Of a stretch of 64,000 nt of DNA, positions 1 to 11,570 are shown piece after piece. Source of the DNA: Poecilobothrus nobilitatus. Lineage: Eukaryota; Arthropoda; Insecta; Diptera; Dolichopodidae. The position numbers and the translations under genes were made by a program. The stretch spans positions 270,870,515-270,934,514 of the forward strand of contig OX352773.1 in NCBI GenBank assembly GCA_947095535.1, given 5' to 3'. Within the stretch, counting starts at the first letter, position 1. Every line of letters starts with the position of its first letter. The notes under the pieces are model-generated. The model made no database searches, was not told the origin of the DNA, and was given only the letters and a program-made list of their open reading frames with translations.

Positions 1-2467
1 TTTATTTACATATCGTATTATGTCAATGATCAATGAATGATATAAATGAGATATGAATGAAATATTTTTAAATAAATATTGCTATGTATGAAATATGGCG
101 ATATATATTAATTAATATACATTATTCAAACATATTTATATTTATTTGCTATTTTATTACTTACTACCTAGTACAAATTAATATACATATTATGTACATT
201 TGCCGCTTAGTACTAAATGGTACTATAGCATATTTGGAAAAATTTTGGAAGAATCATGTATAAACCATAGTACCAGAAATTATAAATCTGACGCAAATTT
301 AAAATAATGAAAAATTAAAAGATAATATTATAAACAGAGTAATAGACATAATAACGGGTTCGTACGAATATTTAAGAGTTTGCAAGGGCAACTGTATTCT
401 TCCTCGTTTAATAAGTAAATGTTTCTTTTTTATATTATACATTTTAGTTTGTTTGCTATAATATTATTATTATTATTTTGAAGGTACTTAAATTTTAAAG
501 TTATTGTCTTGGGTATTAGCAAATTGAATATGAGTTTTTATATAGAAACAGGAAGAATTATGCCAAATTTAACTTTGTATGTATGTATACTTAGTCTTAT
601 TTGTCAGTTAATTATCAAATCTAATTTACCACCATTCAATTAAATGAATACAATTTAAATAATACAAAATGTTTTCATTAAAATGGTTCTGTTTGTAACT
701 ATTTGCATAATTCAATTTTGTACTTTTTCTATGTAAATATGTTTTATTCAGTACTCATCTGTCATTATTTAAAGTATTTAGAAGCTGGAATTATATTTTA
801 ACAAACATTTCAATGAAATCATGACTTTTAAGGTGTAACAATTATAAATATGATATCTCATAATTTTTGAAAGCAAATAATTAAATATTTATACCTAATA
901 TTACATTTTATTATTATTTTATTTTCGTTTGCATTACAAAAAAAAGTACCTATACAGGCAAACATTTGAATTTTTGACTTCGTATTGTTTTTCGCTGTTA
1001 TTGAATTTAATTCCAACTTCCTTATAAAAAAAATTTTTTTTTTTTGTTTATTTCGAAATAGTTTGTGATTTTAAAATGGATTAAAAAAAAAGATAATAAA
1101 AATAAAAAAAATTATTAGCATTTTAAATAAAAACAAAAATTTTAAAGTAAAGTACATTTCACATATAATATTAAAATAAATTAATTTATAAGTTTAATAG
1201 CATTGCCTTATATCATTGTATTAGAGTGTACATTTTTAAATACTGTGTCTGTATAAAATACCATAAAATTCATACATTCATTACAGAATTAATGTCCTAA
1301 TTTAGATAAATAGTAAAATAAAAGCAAAGTAAATGAGGAAGAAGAAGAAGGAGGTAAACAATATTAAGTCCAATGTGTCACACTCCATAAATTCATTAAA
1401 TACGAGTGCATACTTGGCAAGAAATGAAAAAAGGCTGTAATCCACTTTTTATACGATCAATAGAATTTTTTTTTTTTTTTTTTTTTAATTTTTAGTTTTT
1501 ATTATTTCTTTATTTTTACTTTTAATTCCAAAAGTACTGTTTATTTTTTTCTTTTTAATTTTTGCTCCGGATTTTTCTTCTAAATTGAAGTATAGTGAAT
1601 AACGACAATTATTATTAAATTTTTGAATGAAAAAGGAAACAAGCTGCTGCTAAAATGGTTAAAATCATTTATGTTTATTTGTTTATGAAAACTAAAATTG
1701 TATTGGATTCTTTCATTTTATACCATGACATGATACAAAACGGATATGAACAATATGCTGAACTGAACTGCAATAAGATTCAACTTAGCAACCCGAATTG
1801 TAAAAACAAAAAAAAAAAAACCAAATAAAAGGAAAAATTAATTATAATACATGGGTCTGAATGAATTTGAAACAATGAATGGATGAGTGGACAATTTTTA
1901 TAATGTTTTTGTGCCGCATTTATTCTTTATTTGAAAAATGAAGAAGAAATTTCATTTTGAAAGAACCAACAATCTTGTATTCGTAGATTGTTAAAAGTCT
2001 AAAAAAATTTCTTTAATAACAATAAGTGTATTTAAATAAAAGAACCAAAATATTTCGAAAAAAGATTTATATGTTTCAATTAAAAGTTTTTATTAAATAT
2101 AAAATCGAGCAAAATAAGTTCCATGTGACAAATAGGCAAAAGAAAAAGGAGAATGGTTATGTAACGCCGTGTAATACCATTATAAAATACTTGCACAATT
2201 GATGAAGAAAATATAATATATTCACAATGATTGTTATTAAAAAAATAATATCTTGAATCTTTTAAGTACATAAAAGATTTTTCTAAAACTTTAAATATAT
2301 ATATATATATACTGAATCTTTCAATCTGATTTCAAAATAATACAAAATATACATAAACAGGCAGTATTTTTAATATATATATATATAATATATATATTTT
2401 TTTTAAACTTGATGAACACGTTTTCTTACAATATCTCTGTTTAGTATTAAACTACCTACTTACTTAC
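1..2467. other. AT-rich unique DNA, no gene seen
   Basis: Every frame is broken by frequent stops and the sequence is dominated by A/T runs. There is a poly-T tract at about 1466-1486, a poly-A tract near 1808-1820, and short (TA)n runs near 2298-2312 and 2374-2396. The 63-codon open frame at 2080-2271 (minus) has the Phe/Ile/Tyr-rich composition expected of random AT-rich DNA. I see no transposon termini or tRNA-like boxes here. Confidence 0.6.
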
Positions 2468-2572
2468 CAAGTAACTGCCAGCCCATGTACATTTCATCAT
2501 CGTCATCATCAGCATATTGTGCATGTGACTTTGTATTACTTTGTTGGTTTCATTAAAATTTATAGTCACATA
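2468..2572 (-). other. candidate host exon (105 bp) with splice-site-like borders
   Basis: On the minus strand a pyrimidine-rich stretch (about 2580-2625) runs into GAGCAG, an acceptor-like end at 2573. After 105 bases comes GTAAGTA (2461-2467), a near-consensus 5' splice site. The length is a multiple of three and one frame (phase 0) is open throughout; the other two contain stops. The local base mix is more even than the surroundings. Against it, the open frame is methionine-rich (a repeated ATG/GAT tract) and matches no protein I recognise, so it could be a non-coding exon, a cassette exon or chance. A minus-strand host gene crossing the window would fit it, but no partner exon was found. 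Confidence 0.27.
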
Positions 2573-4058
2573 CTGCTCAATCCAGAAAAAAAAAAGATAA
2601 AGAGAAAGAGAAACATAGACAGGAAGAAGGGTGATAAGTACAATTCGTGCTGGTTCGTTCATAGTTTATATTTTTCTTTTTAATTTTTTTTTTTGTAAAT
2701 TGTAATATGAATTCACGAGCATGGGTTTTTTTTTTTTTATCTATATAGAATAACTAACAAAGAGTTATGTCCCATTATTTTTTAGATTATAAAATTTATA
2801 TTTTTCTTTTAAAGGACATATTTTTAAACAAAAAATAAAAAATTGTTTTGTTAATTCGTTTTTGTAAATGTATATGAAAAAGAAATATTAAATATCTTTT
2901 AGATTATTATATTCAAGGGTTCTAATTTTACATATTAATAAATAGTATTAAAAACTGGAATAAAAATTTAGGATAATTTAAAAGAAGTTTATTTGAATGG
3001 AAATCATTAGATTAAAAAAAAAAAAAATAGAAATAAAAAAGCAAGTAATTCTAAAAGTTTTTCGTTGTAAATTTGAAAGTGTAATTAAAGGTATAAACAA
3101 TTTTCGTCGTTAAAAAACAAATTTTATCTGTAATTCCTATATAAACAACTTTGAAATTCATATATTTAGGTATGAATTATTCATTCGATATAATATGTAC
3201 TTTTTTTTTACCCACGTGAAAATTATATCATTTGAAGAAAAATGAAAATATAATTGCATAAGAGAGAATGCAATATTTTTATTTAAAATTTATGAAAATC
3301 GAGAGAAATCTGAGAAAAAAAAAAATATTTTTGAATTTAAACCATAAGAATTGGCTATAAAAAAATAAAATTTGTGCGTTCAATAAAGTTAAAAAATTGT
3401 AATGTAATTGAAAATTTAGTAGCCGAAAGAAAAACAAAATATGTAATTTGATTTTATTTTTTCAAAAATGAATTTTCGAAAGTGGTCAGAAAAATGATAT
3501 TTTTTCAAAGCTATTATATAGTATAGCTTTATAGGATCTTTCAGTTTTCACTAAATATTTTCCATATACATAATGAAAATATGACCTGCGATTGAACAAA
3601 AATTTTCTTTTCCGTTAAAAGTTATCAAAATTACCAAAATTTTACTATGCACTATCATGAGAAAATGTAGAAGAAATCTTTTATTATAATAATGCAAAAC
3701 CAATTTTTCTGTAATATTATTGATTCATTACCAAAAATTATAAATTTAGGAATGCATTTTAGAACAAATCATATCCACAATATCATGGAATTAAGTATTC
3801 ACTTTATAGTTAGTTACACAAGTACTAAACATACAAAATAATAGAATTTTTACGGCAAATCTATGAATCTATAGTTATGGTAGTCTTTGTTTCAGCAATT
3901 ATTTATCAAATTGGTACAACTTAATAGGATAGAGTTTCGATATATTAACAACGACTATCAATATTAATTAATTAGTTCATTTAATATTTTTTTGGTATTA
4001 AATTTTTATAAAATAATTAATTACTATAAAGTTTTTGGCGCTCTGTTCCATATACATA
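2573..4058. other. AT-rich DNA, nothing recognised
   Basis: Only A/T-rich unique sequence with homopolymer runs. Apart from the pyrimidine tract next to the candidate exon I see no open frame, terminal repeat or RNA-like element. The 69-codon frame at 4017-4226 (minus) is a shadow overlapping the start of the transposon that follows. Confidence 0.55.
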
Positions 4059-5266
4059 TTTTTGCTGTTTTTTACGACGAAGAACTTTAAATTGGTAACA
4101 CTGTTTTCTGTCACAACTGATTTTACATTTTATTTTTTTTAGGTTAGATTCGTTTGGCAATTCATCATGTATAGACTCACGCCGAAGAAACGTTTGCAAA
4201 TTGTTTAAATTTATTTTGAAAAACATGGCTCAATTCGTGAAACTCATCGGGCATTACGTGCATTTTATGGTGCTCATAATCATCCATCAAACGGATTAAT
4301 TCAAGAAATTATGGATCGTTTTCGCAATACGTTTACTTTAAACAATAATACGCATATCGTAAGATGTTGTACAATGAGCACACAACAATCAAATGATGGT
4401 GTGCAGCGTAGTGTTGATAATAATGCAAATGTGTCAATTCGTCATCCTTCTCAACAATTATAAACTTGTGTCCATCCACTTTATGGAAAATTTTGGGAAA
4501 AGATCTTGGTTTTTGTGCTTTCAAGATACAACTTGTTCGTCAATTGAAGCAACACGATCATCTTTCGTACCGTAGATTTTATCAATTGGCTGAAGGAAAC
4601 ATTGCTATTGATCCACAATTTCATTTGAAAATTTTGTTCAGTAATGAAGCCCATTTTTGGTTAAATGACTATGTCAATAAACAGAATTACCGCATTTGAC
4701 GCGATGATATTGCACAAGCATATTAACGAAACACCATAACGGGAAGGTGGAATCATTAGTCCATATGTCTTCAAAAATGATGATGGTCAGAACATTACAG
4801 TCAACGGTGAGCGGTACAGAAACATGATTACTAACTTTTTCGTACCTCAATTGGAAGGTATTAATGTTGCAAACATGTGGTTTCAGCAGTACGGCGTCAC
4901 ATGCCACACAGCGGACAACACAATTAATTTACTAAAAAAATCATTTGACGAACGATTAGTTTCACGAAATGGACCTATTCTTTGTGCGATTTGACGCCAT
5001 TAAATTATTTTCTATGGAGGTATGTCTAAGTTGCATGACCGGAAACCACTGCCGCATGCCTACGCCGATAAACCAGAAACAATTGAGCACTTACGCCATG
5101 TACGCGCCAGCCTCGGTGGCCACATAAATATGATTTCGGATATTTAAAAATTAATGTCATAAAATTATCTGTCAAACAAAGCCAATTTAGTGGATAAATG
5201 ATAGTGGTAAATTATTTTTCTGTGTCTTATTTCAACTTAAAGTTCTCCGCCTCTAAAAAAACCCTT
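4059..5266 (+). mobile_element. Tc1/mariner DD41D (rosa-type) transposon, dead copy
   Basis: The interior is a degenerate transposase gene (4167-5147). The right end carries a terminal repeat which, reverse-complemented, starts AAGGGTTTTTTTAGAG and continues GAACTTTAAGTTGAAAT; it matches the ends of the related element at 13150-14015. The left end is much more diverged: GTTTTTTACGACG then GAACTTTAAATT near 4067-4095. The right end abuts a TA (5267-5268), the expected Tc1/mariner target; a TA at 4057-4058 is the best left counterpart but that border is uncertain by a few bases. About 1.2 kb is near full length for the family. Family assignment rests on remembered conserved transposase motifs and on the spacing inferred for the second and third catalytic positions. 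Confidence 0.85.
4167..5147 (+). pseudogene. rosa-type (DD41D) transposase pseudogene
   Basis: The encoded protein would be a DNA-cutting, DNA-joining transposase acting in the nucleus. From ATG 4167 the reading opens with a helix-turn-helix start (TPKKRLQIV), then hits a stop where the family has a glutamate codon. A frameshift precedes the LCPSTLWKIL segment (from about 4460), which stays open to 4699 and contains KIQLVRQLKQHDHL and EAHFWLNDYVNKQN. Later pieces, in shifted frames, include TVNGERYRNMI, VTCHTADNTINLL and CDLTPL-YFLW. A deletion of about 13 bases lies between the second and third catalytic positions. All three catalytic aspartates are replaced: Asn at 4643-4645, Tyr at 4890-4892, Asn at 5003-5005. 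Several stops and frameshifts make it non-functional. Confidence 0.88.
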
Positions 5267-5268
5267 TA

Positions 5269-7577
5269 CTTCGTTATTTTTTTGTATAATATTATAAAAA
5301 ATACTAAATCTAAATCTTCAGATTTTTTAAATATTATACCGGTTAATATTTATACACAGTGACTTACAACAAAACTGGAATTTTTTAAATTGCACATTAT
5401 TTTCTCTAATCATTAAATTTTTAAAGCATTATATTAACATTTTTTATTGAGTATTTTTATTGTATTAAAACCATTTTACACTTATACATAAGGATCAATT
5501 ATTAAAGCTTTCATGAGGGGGCTCACTAATTTTAATAACGAAAAATTTTGTAAGTTTGTTTGTATATTTTTCATTGAAAAATTTTTGCTACAATACATTC
5601 CTATTTTAATTCATTTTCCCTAAGTAAATCACTATGATTCTTTTATATTATATGAACGTATGTATGTAGAAAAGACATTTTTTAACATCTTTTATTAATC
5701 AAATTTCATTTTAATTATAAATTTTTGAACAGTGTATCCATGAGGCCTCTAATTTCCTTTTTTTTTTTTTTGAAAAGTTGAAGTAACAGTACCTTTTATC
5801 ATATATGTATGCATTTCTTCGTGTTATAACTTGAATTTTTCATCCGTTCATCCTACCATAATCTTTTGTTCCTGTTGATTTAAGAGCTATATAAAAAGAT
5901 AATTTTGTAATACTTACTGAATTTTTTGATATCTTATAGTTTATAATTTTTACATTATTAACCCAAACTATTAATATTTTTTTTTTTTTCAGATTAGGTG
6001 ATAATAATATAAAATAGAATTTCATTTTTAAGTTGATAAATAAAATATGCATTTTTTTTTTAAATTCTATAATAGATCAATACAATATAAAAACAACAAC
6101 TAATACCGTCAACCATCTTTTATTTTTAGGCCTGTTCATGTTCACTACATTTAGTAATCAATTATAAATGCTTTTCTGTGAAAAATTAAGATCTTACTAA
6201 TTTTAATTTACTATGGAACACTTAAATTTCATATATACTGATATTACTATACATTTTTTCGTGTTTCCGACACTTAAAAACTTTTCGTTGCGTGTTTTTA
6301 TATATTTTTTTTTTTATTTGTAGATTCAACTTCTAATTAAAACAAACCCCTGAATTTTATTTTTTTGAAAATAATTTTTCAAAAATTTTCATTTGGAACT
6401 GAAAAAAAAGTTTTTCCTCAAATAAAATTTATTCTTTTTTTTTTTATTTTTGTTATTTACGAGGGCATTATAAATAACATCAAACGTGAACATAATTGCA
6501 AATTACACAATAAAATGTTTTCAAATAGTAATTATGACGAACAAGACGGGTGGTATATTCAGTTATTATATATATACATTGTATATTATAACTTGTAGTA
6601 TGTTAAACCTTAATAATATATGTTTAGGGTGGATATAAAATATAGATGGGAATCAAATGAATATTAAGAAAAAATTTGAGTTATTTGAAAATTTATTTTA
6701 AAATTAAAAAATCACTACACACTGTGCTGCATGAATAATTTAAAAAAAAAAATATTTCCAGTTTTAAAATTTTTATTTAACTTTTCGAATATTTAGTATT
6801 TTGTTAAAATAAAATTTAATAAAAGGTTTTCTAGTACGCTCTTCCTCTTAAATAACACACATTTAAGTATAGGAAAAACTTACAGATTTTTTTATAATGA
6901 AAATAATTTTGAAGAGTTAAAAGAAACGAAATAATATTTTTTTTTTTTTTGTTTTTGTAAAGAAACGAAAAATATTAAAATAAATTTTTTAAAAAAAAAG
7001 AACATTCTTTGAATTTAAAGTAGCTATGGGATTATTTTTAGGTTTGGTTACACATTTTAATTTAATTTTTATGGAATTTTATTTCAAAAACTGGAAAAAA
7101 AAAATTAAATAAATATAATAAAATACTAAACTATACTTTGGTCATATTTTTTCAATTATTATGACGATATTGTTTTTTTATACCTAGCATTGGTAATGGT
7201 TAGGTTATAGAGATAGTATAAAAGTAATAAAAAAAAATCGTAATGGTATGGTGAGAAAAAACACCTTTAAAAAATTTATATATGAACATAATTAAATTCA
7301 ATTTAATTAAATTTTATCAAAATCATATAATTTTTATTTATTTTACTATTTTATTTATAGTAATCTCAACGAGCCTTTTAGCTCATACAGAGTGTACAGT
7401 TTTAAATTAATTTTTGTATCCATTTAAAATAATATTATTGATATGAATTTTTTTATTACTTTAGATTTTTAGATTCTTTGTAGTTTGTTTAATTCCAAAT
7501 CAAATATGTGTTATTCCAAATTTGAATCGCGTAAGAGACTGAACTGACGCATATTATATTACATTAAATTCTGAATT
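5269..7577. other. AT-rich DNA, nothing recognised
   Basis: Unique A/T-rich sequence with many poly-T tracts (for example 5758-5771, 5978-5990, 6306-6316, 6940-6952). Short open frames at 5840-6052 (minus) and 6365-6598 (plus) are lysine/phenylalanine/isoleucine-rich and look random. No repeat shared with other parts of the window was noticed. Confidence 0.55.
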
Positions 7578-7950
7578 TTGAAGAATTTTTTTTACCAATA
7601 TATACGCGCAATTTTCCTCGCTTCGTTTATTAAGTCACATTTGTATGGTCACAAGGTTAAGTCGAAGTCAATTGATACCTATAAGATATTTACACTTTTG
7701 TACCATTTGAATTTTGTTTTGTCATTCTGTATAATAAGAATTTCATTCGGTTTAGTTTTAGCTATCATAATATGCTTTATTAGTATTTAAATGTAAATTT
7801 ACCCTTTCGATCCATTCATGTATTTTCTTTAGATCATCGCTGATGCGATCTAATGAAACGTAAATTATTATACGTTTTTTCATCGTTATACCATTACTAA
7901 ATCATTTGTAAACAAAAACGGTGTTCCTAATGTTTTTCATGTCAGATATT
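7578..7950 (-). pseudogene. LINE reverse-transcriptase fragment (Jockey/CR1 type)
   Basis: Read on the minus strand, this holds the core of a non-LTR retrotransposon reverse transcriptase. The catalytic FADD/YADD-type box appears as FTND (7901-7912), so the first aspartate is lost. About 20 codons on comes SDDLKKIHEWIERVNLHLN (about 7790-7850), the usual helix following the active site. Further down, in shifting frames, are VQKCKYLIGIN and a degenerate DFDLTL...DLINEARKIARIY, matching the 'LG-x-x-L-W-x-x-H' connection region of LINE reverse transcriptases. Stops and frameshifts interrupt every part. Clade within the Jockey/CR1 group cannot be settled by eye. The 70-codon plus-strand frame at 7578-7790 is its shadow. 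Confidence 0.68.
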
Positions 7951-8119
7951 TGTATTTATTTCATTATTATAGTTAATTTATGTAATAATAATGAACTACC
8001 CTGTATCACTACCAAATCTGTTTTGTCAAATTTTTTTTTGTATTTTTTGGTTGACTAATTTTTTTTGTATCGATATTGCCTATTACTATATACAAATTTA
8101 CACTGTATATGTACATATT

Positions 8120-8225
8120 AAGCCGCATCTAAGCCGTGTGGTGGTAAAGACATCGACTTTTCATTCGAAGGATATCGGTTTCAAACCCCGGCTAAGTCAT
8201 ATAGATTAATAAACAATAATATAGA
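8120..8225 (+). repeat. tRNA-derived SINE-like head
   Basis: An A-box-like TGTGGTGGTAAAGAC (8137-8151) is followed about 25 bases later by a B-box-like CGGTTTCAAACCCCG (8176-8190), the spacing of an internal RNA polymerase III promoter. The intervening CATCGACTTTTCATTCGAAG resembles a tRNA anticodon region. Downstream is A/T-rich sequence (AGTCATATAGATTAAT) also found after the B-box at 29926-29940, so the two are probably the same SINE family. No clear tail or target duplication was found. Confidence 0.6.
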
Positions 8226-8340
8226 TTTTCCTTATACTGTAATTTAGATATGAATATAGATTATACAATTAGTATAATATAATTAAATAAAAAATAAGTA
8301 TGTATATATATCTTATAATTAATATATTTTTTTGTTTTTT

Positions 8341-8870
8341 TTGTACATGCTAACTAAACTCTAGGAACGGATTCCTTTATACATATGTAGGTTTAGTTAT
8401 TAGTAAAATAGGATGTTAAAGGGGAATTAGTGGAAAGATTAGAAACGAACCTATAAAGATTCGTTTTGAATTTTTGCAAATTGTAGTACGGAACGTTATT
8501 GACAGAGGGGAACACATTAGATGGAATCATATTCCACACCTTAGCAGTTCTCACAACAAATGAGTTTCCATAGCCAGTTTTAAACCATCTTGAAATTTCC
8601 ACAGTGTAGAAATGAGCAGAAAAGAAAACCCAAACAGTTGGCAGCACTTTTAGCTATATCAAAAATATCCTCATTCCACAGCATTTTTTGATTTAGCTGC
8701 AAACCTAAAATGCTTAGACTTTCTGATCGCTCTATATTTTCTCCTTGAAATCGCAGAATTGGGTTAAACTGATTTCTTTTTCAAAAAATCAGGCAGCTTT
8801 GAGTTTTTGAGGTATTAAACTCGGCTATTTTAGCTAAATTATAATTAACTAAACTAACCATGATATTTCT
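8341..8870 (-). pseudogene. LINE 3' fragment, internally deleted (family C)
   Basis: On the minus strand the piece starts with AEFNTSKTQSCLIF (about 8780-8825), continues with ESLSILGLQLNQKMLWNEDI and IAKSAAN, the reverse-transcriptase thumb/connection region, and then jumps at about 8640 to a C-terminal segment open to a stop at 8393. That segment contains RTAKVWNMIPSNVFPS and NLQKFKTNLYRF, typical of Jockey-type LINE C-termini. The missing middle implies an internal deletion. The 3' flank (8350-8390, ending at a CTAACTAAACT-like sequence) is shared with 29125-29170, and the thumb region resembles 43330-43640, so all three appear to belong to one LINE family. Confidence 0.75.
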
Positions 8871-8933
8871 AACCATGATTGTAATGTGTTAATATGTATG
8901 TAATAAAAAAATAATAAAATAATTGTATAAGAT

Positions 8934-9110
8934 GATAGATGGCGTGGAAATAAAAGAAATATTTACGTTTCATAGTATTGTACAATAGCTGGAGCCGAGT
9001 AATCAACGGCTTAGTGAAATTAAAGTTTCGATTAATTAAAGTATTAATGATTTAATTAAAGTATGATTAATAAATGTCTTAGTGGATGCCCTATGGTTCT
9101 TATAGGAGTG
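8934..9110 (+). repeat. dispersed repeat E, copy 1
   Basis: Begins near GATAGATGGCGTGGAAATA and contains TAGTATTGTACAATAGCT and GTAATCAACGGCTTAGTGAA, ending near AAATGTCTTAGTGGATGCCC. The same blocks in the same order occur at 33297-33452 (plus) and, reverse-complemented, at 59830-60009. There is no coding potential. It could be a short non-autonomous transposon or the tail of a larger one; no terminal repeats were identified. Confidence 0.7.
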
Positions 9111-9118
9111 ACAAGGAA

Positions 9119-10769
9119 AAAAAAATCCAGTATCTGTAGCATGTAAGCAACTATACGTTTTAATAATTTGCTAAAAGCTGTCGAAATTGAAATAGGTCTC
9201 TATAATTATTGGTATCGTTTGAGTTTCGTTAATAAAATAAATTTCTTGTTCGTGTTGGTTCCCCAAATACATCCTATAAATATTCAATACCGAAACAGAA
9301 TTACTCTGTATATAACTATTTATTTTTTATTTACAATTTTAATTTAAACTGAAAAATAAAAACCAATATTAATTAGATTTGAAATAATTGGAAAGAAATA
9401 GAAAACAGATAAGAAAAACTAACCATCATTTCTTCATAAAATTCATTAAATTTTGAAAATATTGACTGTAAATTTATACCCAATTTTCTTTTTAAAAACA
9501 AATTTTTTTTTTTTATTATGATGGTAGAATATTTGAAAATTTTAAATATATCTTAAAGTATTTCAAAATTATCTTAAAAATGTTATTAATCTCACTCAAA
9601 AATTTGAAAAAAAAGAAGCAGGTTAGACATTTTCACATTCTGATGAATTATTGTACAATGAAATATTACTTTTGAAAAGCACTTAAGCTAAAATTTTATT
9701 TTATTATTATTTTTTATTTTTGTTAACCTTAATTTTATTATTAAAATACATATTGACAGTAATTCTATTCATGCACTTAAGTATATTTATAAAAGTATTT
9801 TTTATTTTTTAGTAAAATAAAATGCAAGTTGTGTTTTTGTACCCATTGTTCACATCATATTGCGTTGGTCCATCAATTAACTCTGATATATTATAAGTAC
9901 ACATACTTCCATAATACATATACATTATACAGATATATATATATAAATAATGAATAAAAAGAAAAATAATAAATAGTAATTTATTAGTTTTTCTAATGAT
10001 TTGAAATATTTTACTTTATACCAAGAATCTTCACTTTTTATCTTTTTGGAAATCTTTGGCCAAAAAAAAACAAAAATAATTAATAAATTAAATGTAAAAA
10101 ATATATATATGTAATGATGCATATAGTTTTAAACTATTTTAAAATCATTTATATTTTTGATACAATTCCTCATCAATATTTTTTGTTAACAACTTTAGCG
10201 GTCAGTCATTAAAATATTTTTTAAATTAGAACTTCCACACTGCACCATCTAAAACTAATCTTTTTAATCGCCTTTTAGTACCTAATTTCTGTTTGCAATC
10301 GCCTTAATGTCATATAACTTTTATATTAAAGTTTTCTTAAAGATCATACAACTTTTTTATTCTATTCAAAAATTTCTATTTTACCAACACATAAACAAAT
10401 ATATTGTAATATTTTATTTTTTATAATGTAAAATTGAAATCGATGGATGAGAATCAGTCGAACGCGAGATGAAAAGCGTCTTTAAAGTGTTTTATTAAAA
10501 ATACCTAAAACTAACTTAAAAACAAACTTCCCAAAAATATTGATCTAACCCTTTTTACAAAATATACATAAGTCAAAATCAATCGACCGAAAAACCAACT
10601 GTTCAATTTCGATCAATCTTTTTATAAAAACTACAGATTTATAGATTTTAATTCAAAGCATGTTCCAGTAACAGCTGCATTACCTTAATTAAATGAAAAA
10701 GCAGCTTAATCAAAAAGCAATTGAATTTGTCTTTTTCTATTTTATTTTTTTTTGTTGTAATTATTCTTT
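9119..10769. other. AT-rich DNA, nothing recognised
   Basis: Unique A/T-rich sequence. The 65-codon frame at 9925-10122 (minus) is hydrophobic (Phe/Ile/Tyr) and looks random. No repeat shared elsewhere in the window was noticed. Confidence 0.5.
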
Positions 10770-10779
10770 ATTTGAAAAG

Positions 10780-10842
10780 AGGATAATTTCGAACCTGCGG
10801 CATTGTAAAAGTTCTGATTGTAAGTCGTGCTAGACCAAATTT
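10780..10842 (-). repeat. tRNA-like (SINE head or tRNA pseudogene)
   Basis: On the minus strand an A-box-like TGGTCTAGCACGACTTAC (within 10820-10839) is followed by AGGTTCGAAATT (about 10784-10796), nearly the tRNA B-box consensus, with tRNA-like spacing of about 25 bases. Acceptor-stem pairing is not evident, so a functional tRNA is unlikely. It is flanked by a poly-T tract at about 10840-10855. Confidence 0.5.
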
Positions 10843-10855
10843 TTTTTTTTTTTTA

Positions 10856-11169
10856 ATTTATATAAGAAATAATAAAGCAGTAGAAATGAAAAGAAATCTA
10901 ATTACGTTAAAGTTGAATAATTCTTGAAAATTGATGATGATGATTGTAATCAATAGAAGAAAAAAAAAGAGAGAGCAATACAAGTAATGGAAAAAACCAA
11001 GGGTTTTCAATAAACTACATTTCCAAAATTAAAAAAAATTCCATAATAAGCCTAGAGTAAACAGTAGATATATAGAAAAATAAATTTCTAATAACATAAA
11101 TTACGAATTTTATTCATACAAATTATGACAATAAGAAAAAAATGAGAAAACTCAAAACTCAATTGGGTC
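10856..11169. other. AT-rich DNA, nothing recognised
   Basis: Unique A/T-rich sequence with a short AAAAAAGAGAGAG run near 10960-10973. No feature identified. Confidence 0.5.
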
Positions 11170-11566
11170 CAAATTTTTGTAAAAACTGAGTTTCACATAA
11201 CGGTATATTAAAATACCGCATGACAAAGCCACATATTTATTTTATATATATGTATTTATAAAGCTTATAAAACCAGTTATCGTTTGGCGATTGAAAATTT
11301 CCAGATTGAAAATATGCCTTATAGAGCCTGTGTTATAACAATTTAAAGATAGAACTTTTTGAACTTTGTAGGGCTGTAGGGGGTGGGGCTATAGAAAAAT
11401 GTTGTTCCACAAAATTAGTTATTTTGGCGATACCTTCCGTAGTTACAATTTCATTGCTTTATTTCAAACGATGTAGAAATTTTGTATCACCCAGACGGAT
11501 AGACGGATAGAGTGAAACTAATAAGCACATTTTTTCAAAAATTTTTGAAAATGTGGTAAAAAAGGG
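11170..11566 (+). repeat. dispersed repeat A, copy 1
   Basis: Contains GAGTTTCACATAACGG, a TATTAAAATACCGCATGAC block, AGTTATCGTTTGGCGATT, a GGGTGGGGCTATAGAAAAAT block, then CAGACGGATAGACGGATAGA and AGTGAAACTAATAAGCACAT, and ends in a hairpin-forming stretch (CACATTTTTTCAAAAATTTT against its complement). The same blocks recur at 20096-20370 (minus) and 46798-47221 (plus). No open frame; probably a non-autonomous element or UTR fragment. Confidence 0.78.
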
Positions 11567-11570
11567 AAAA

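Noticed and set aside
2474..2530. Alternative acidic reading frame (QYADDDDDEMYMGWQLLG) in the candidate exon
   Set aside because: It looks protein-like, but the frame has stops shortly downstream of the acceptor-like site, so it would need a different, poorer acceptor.
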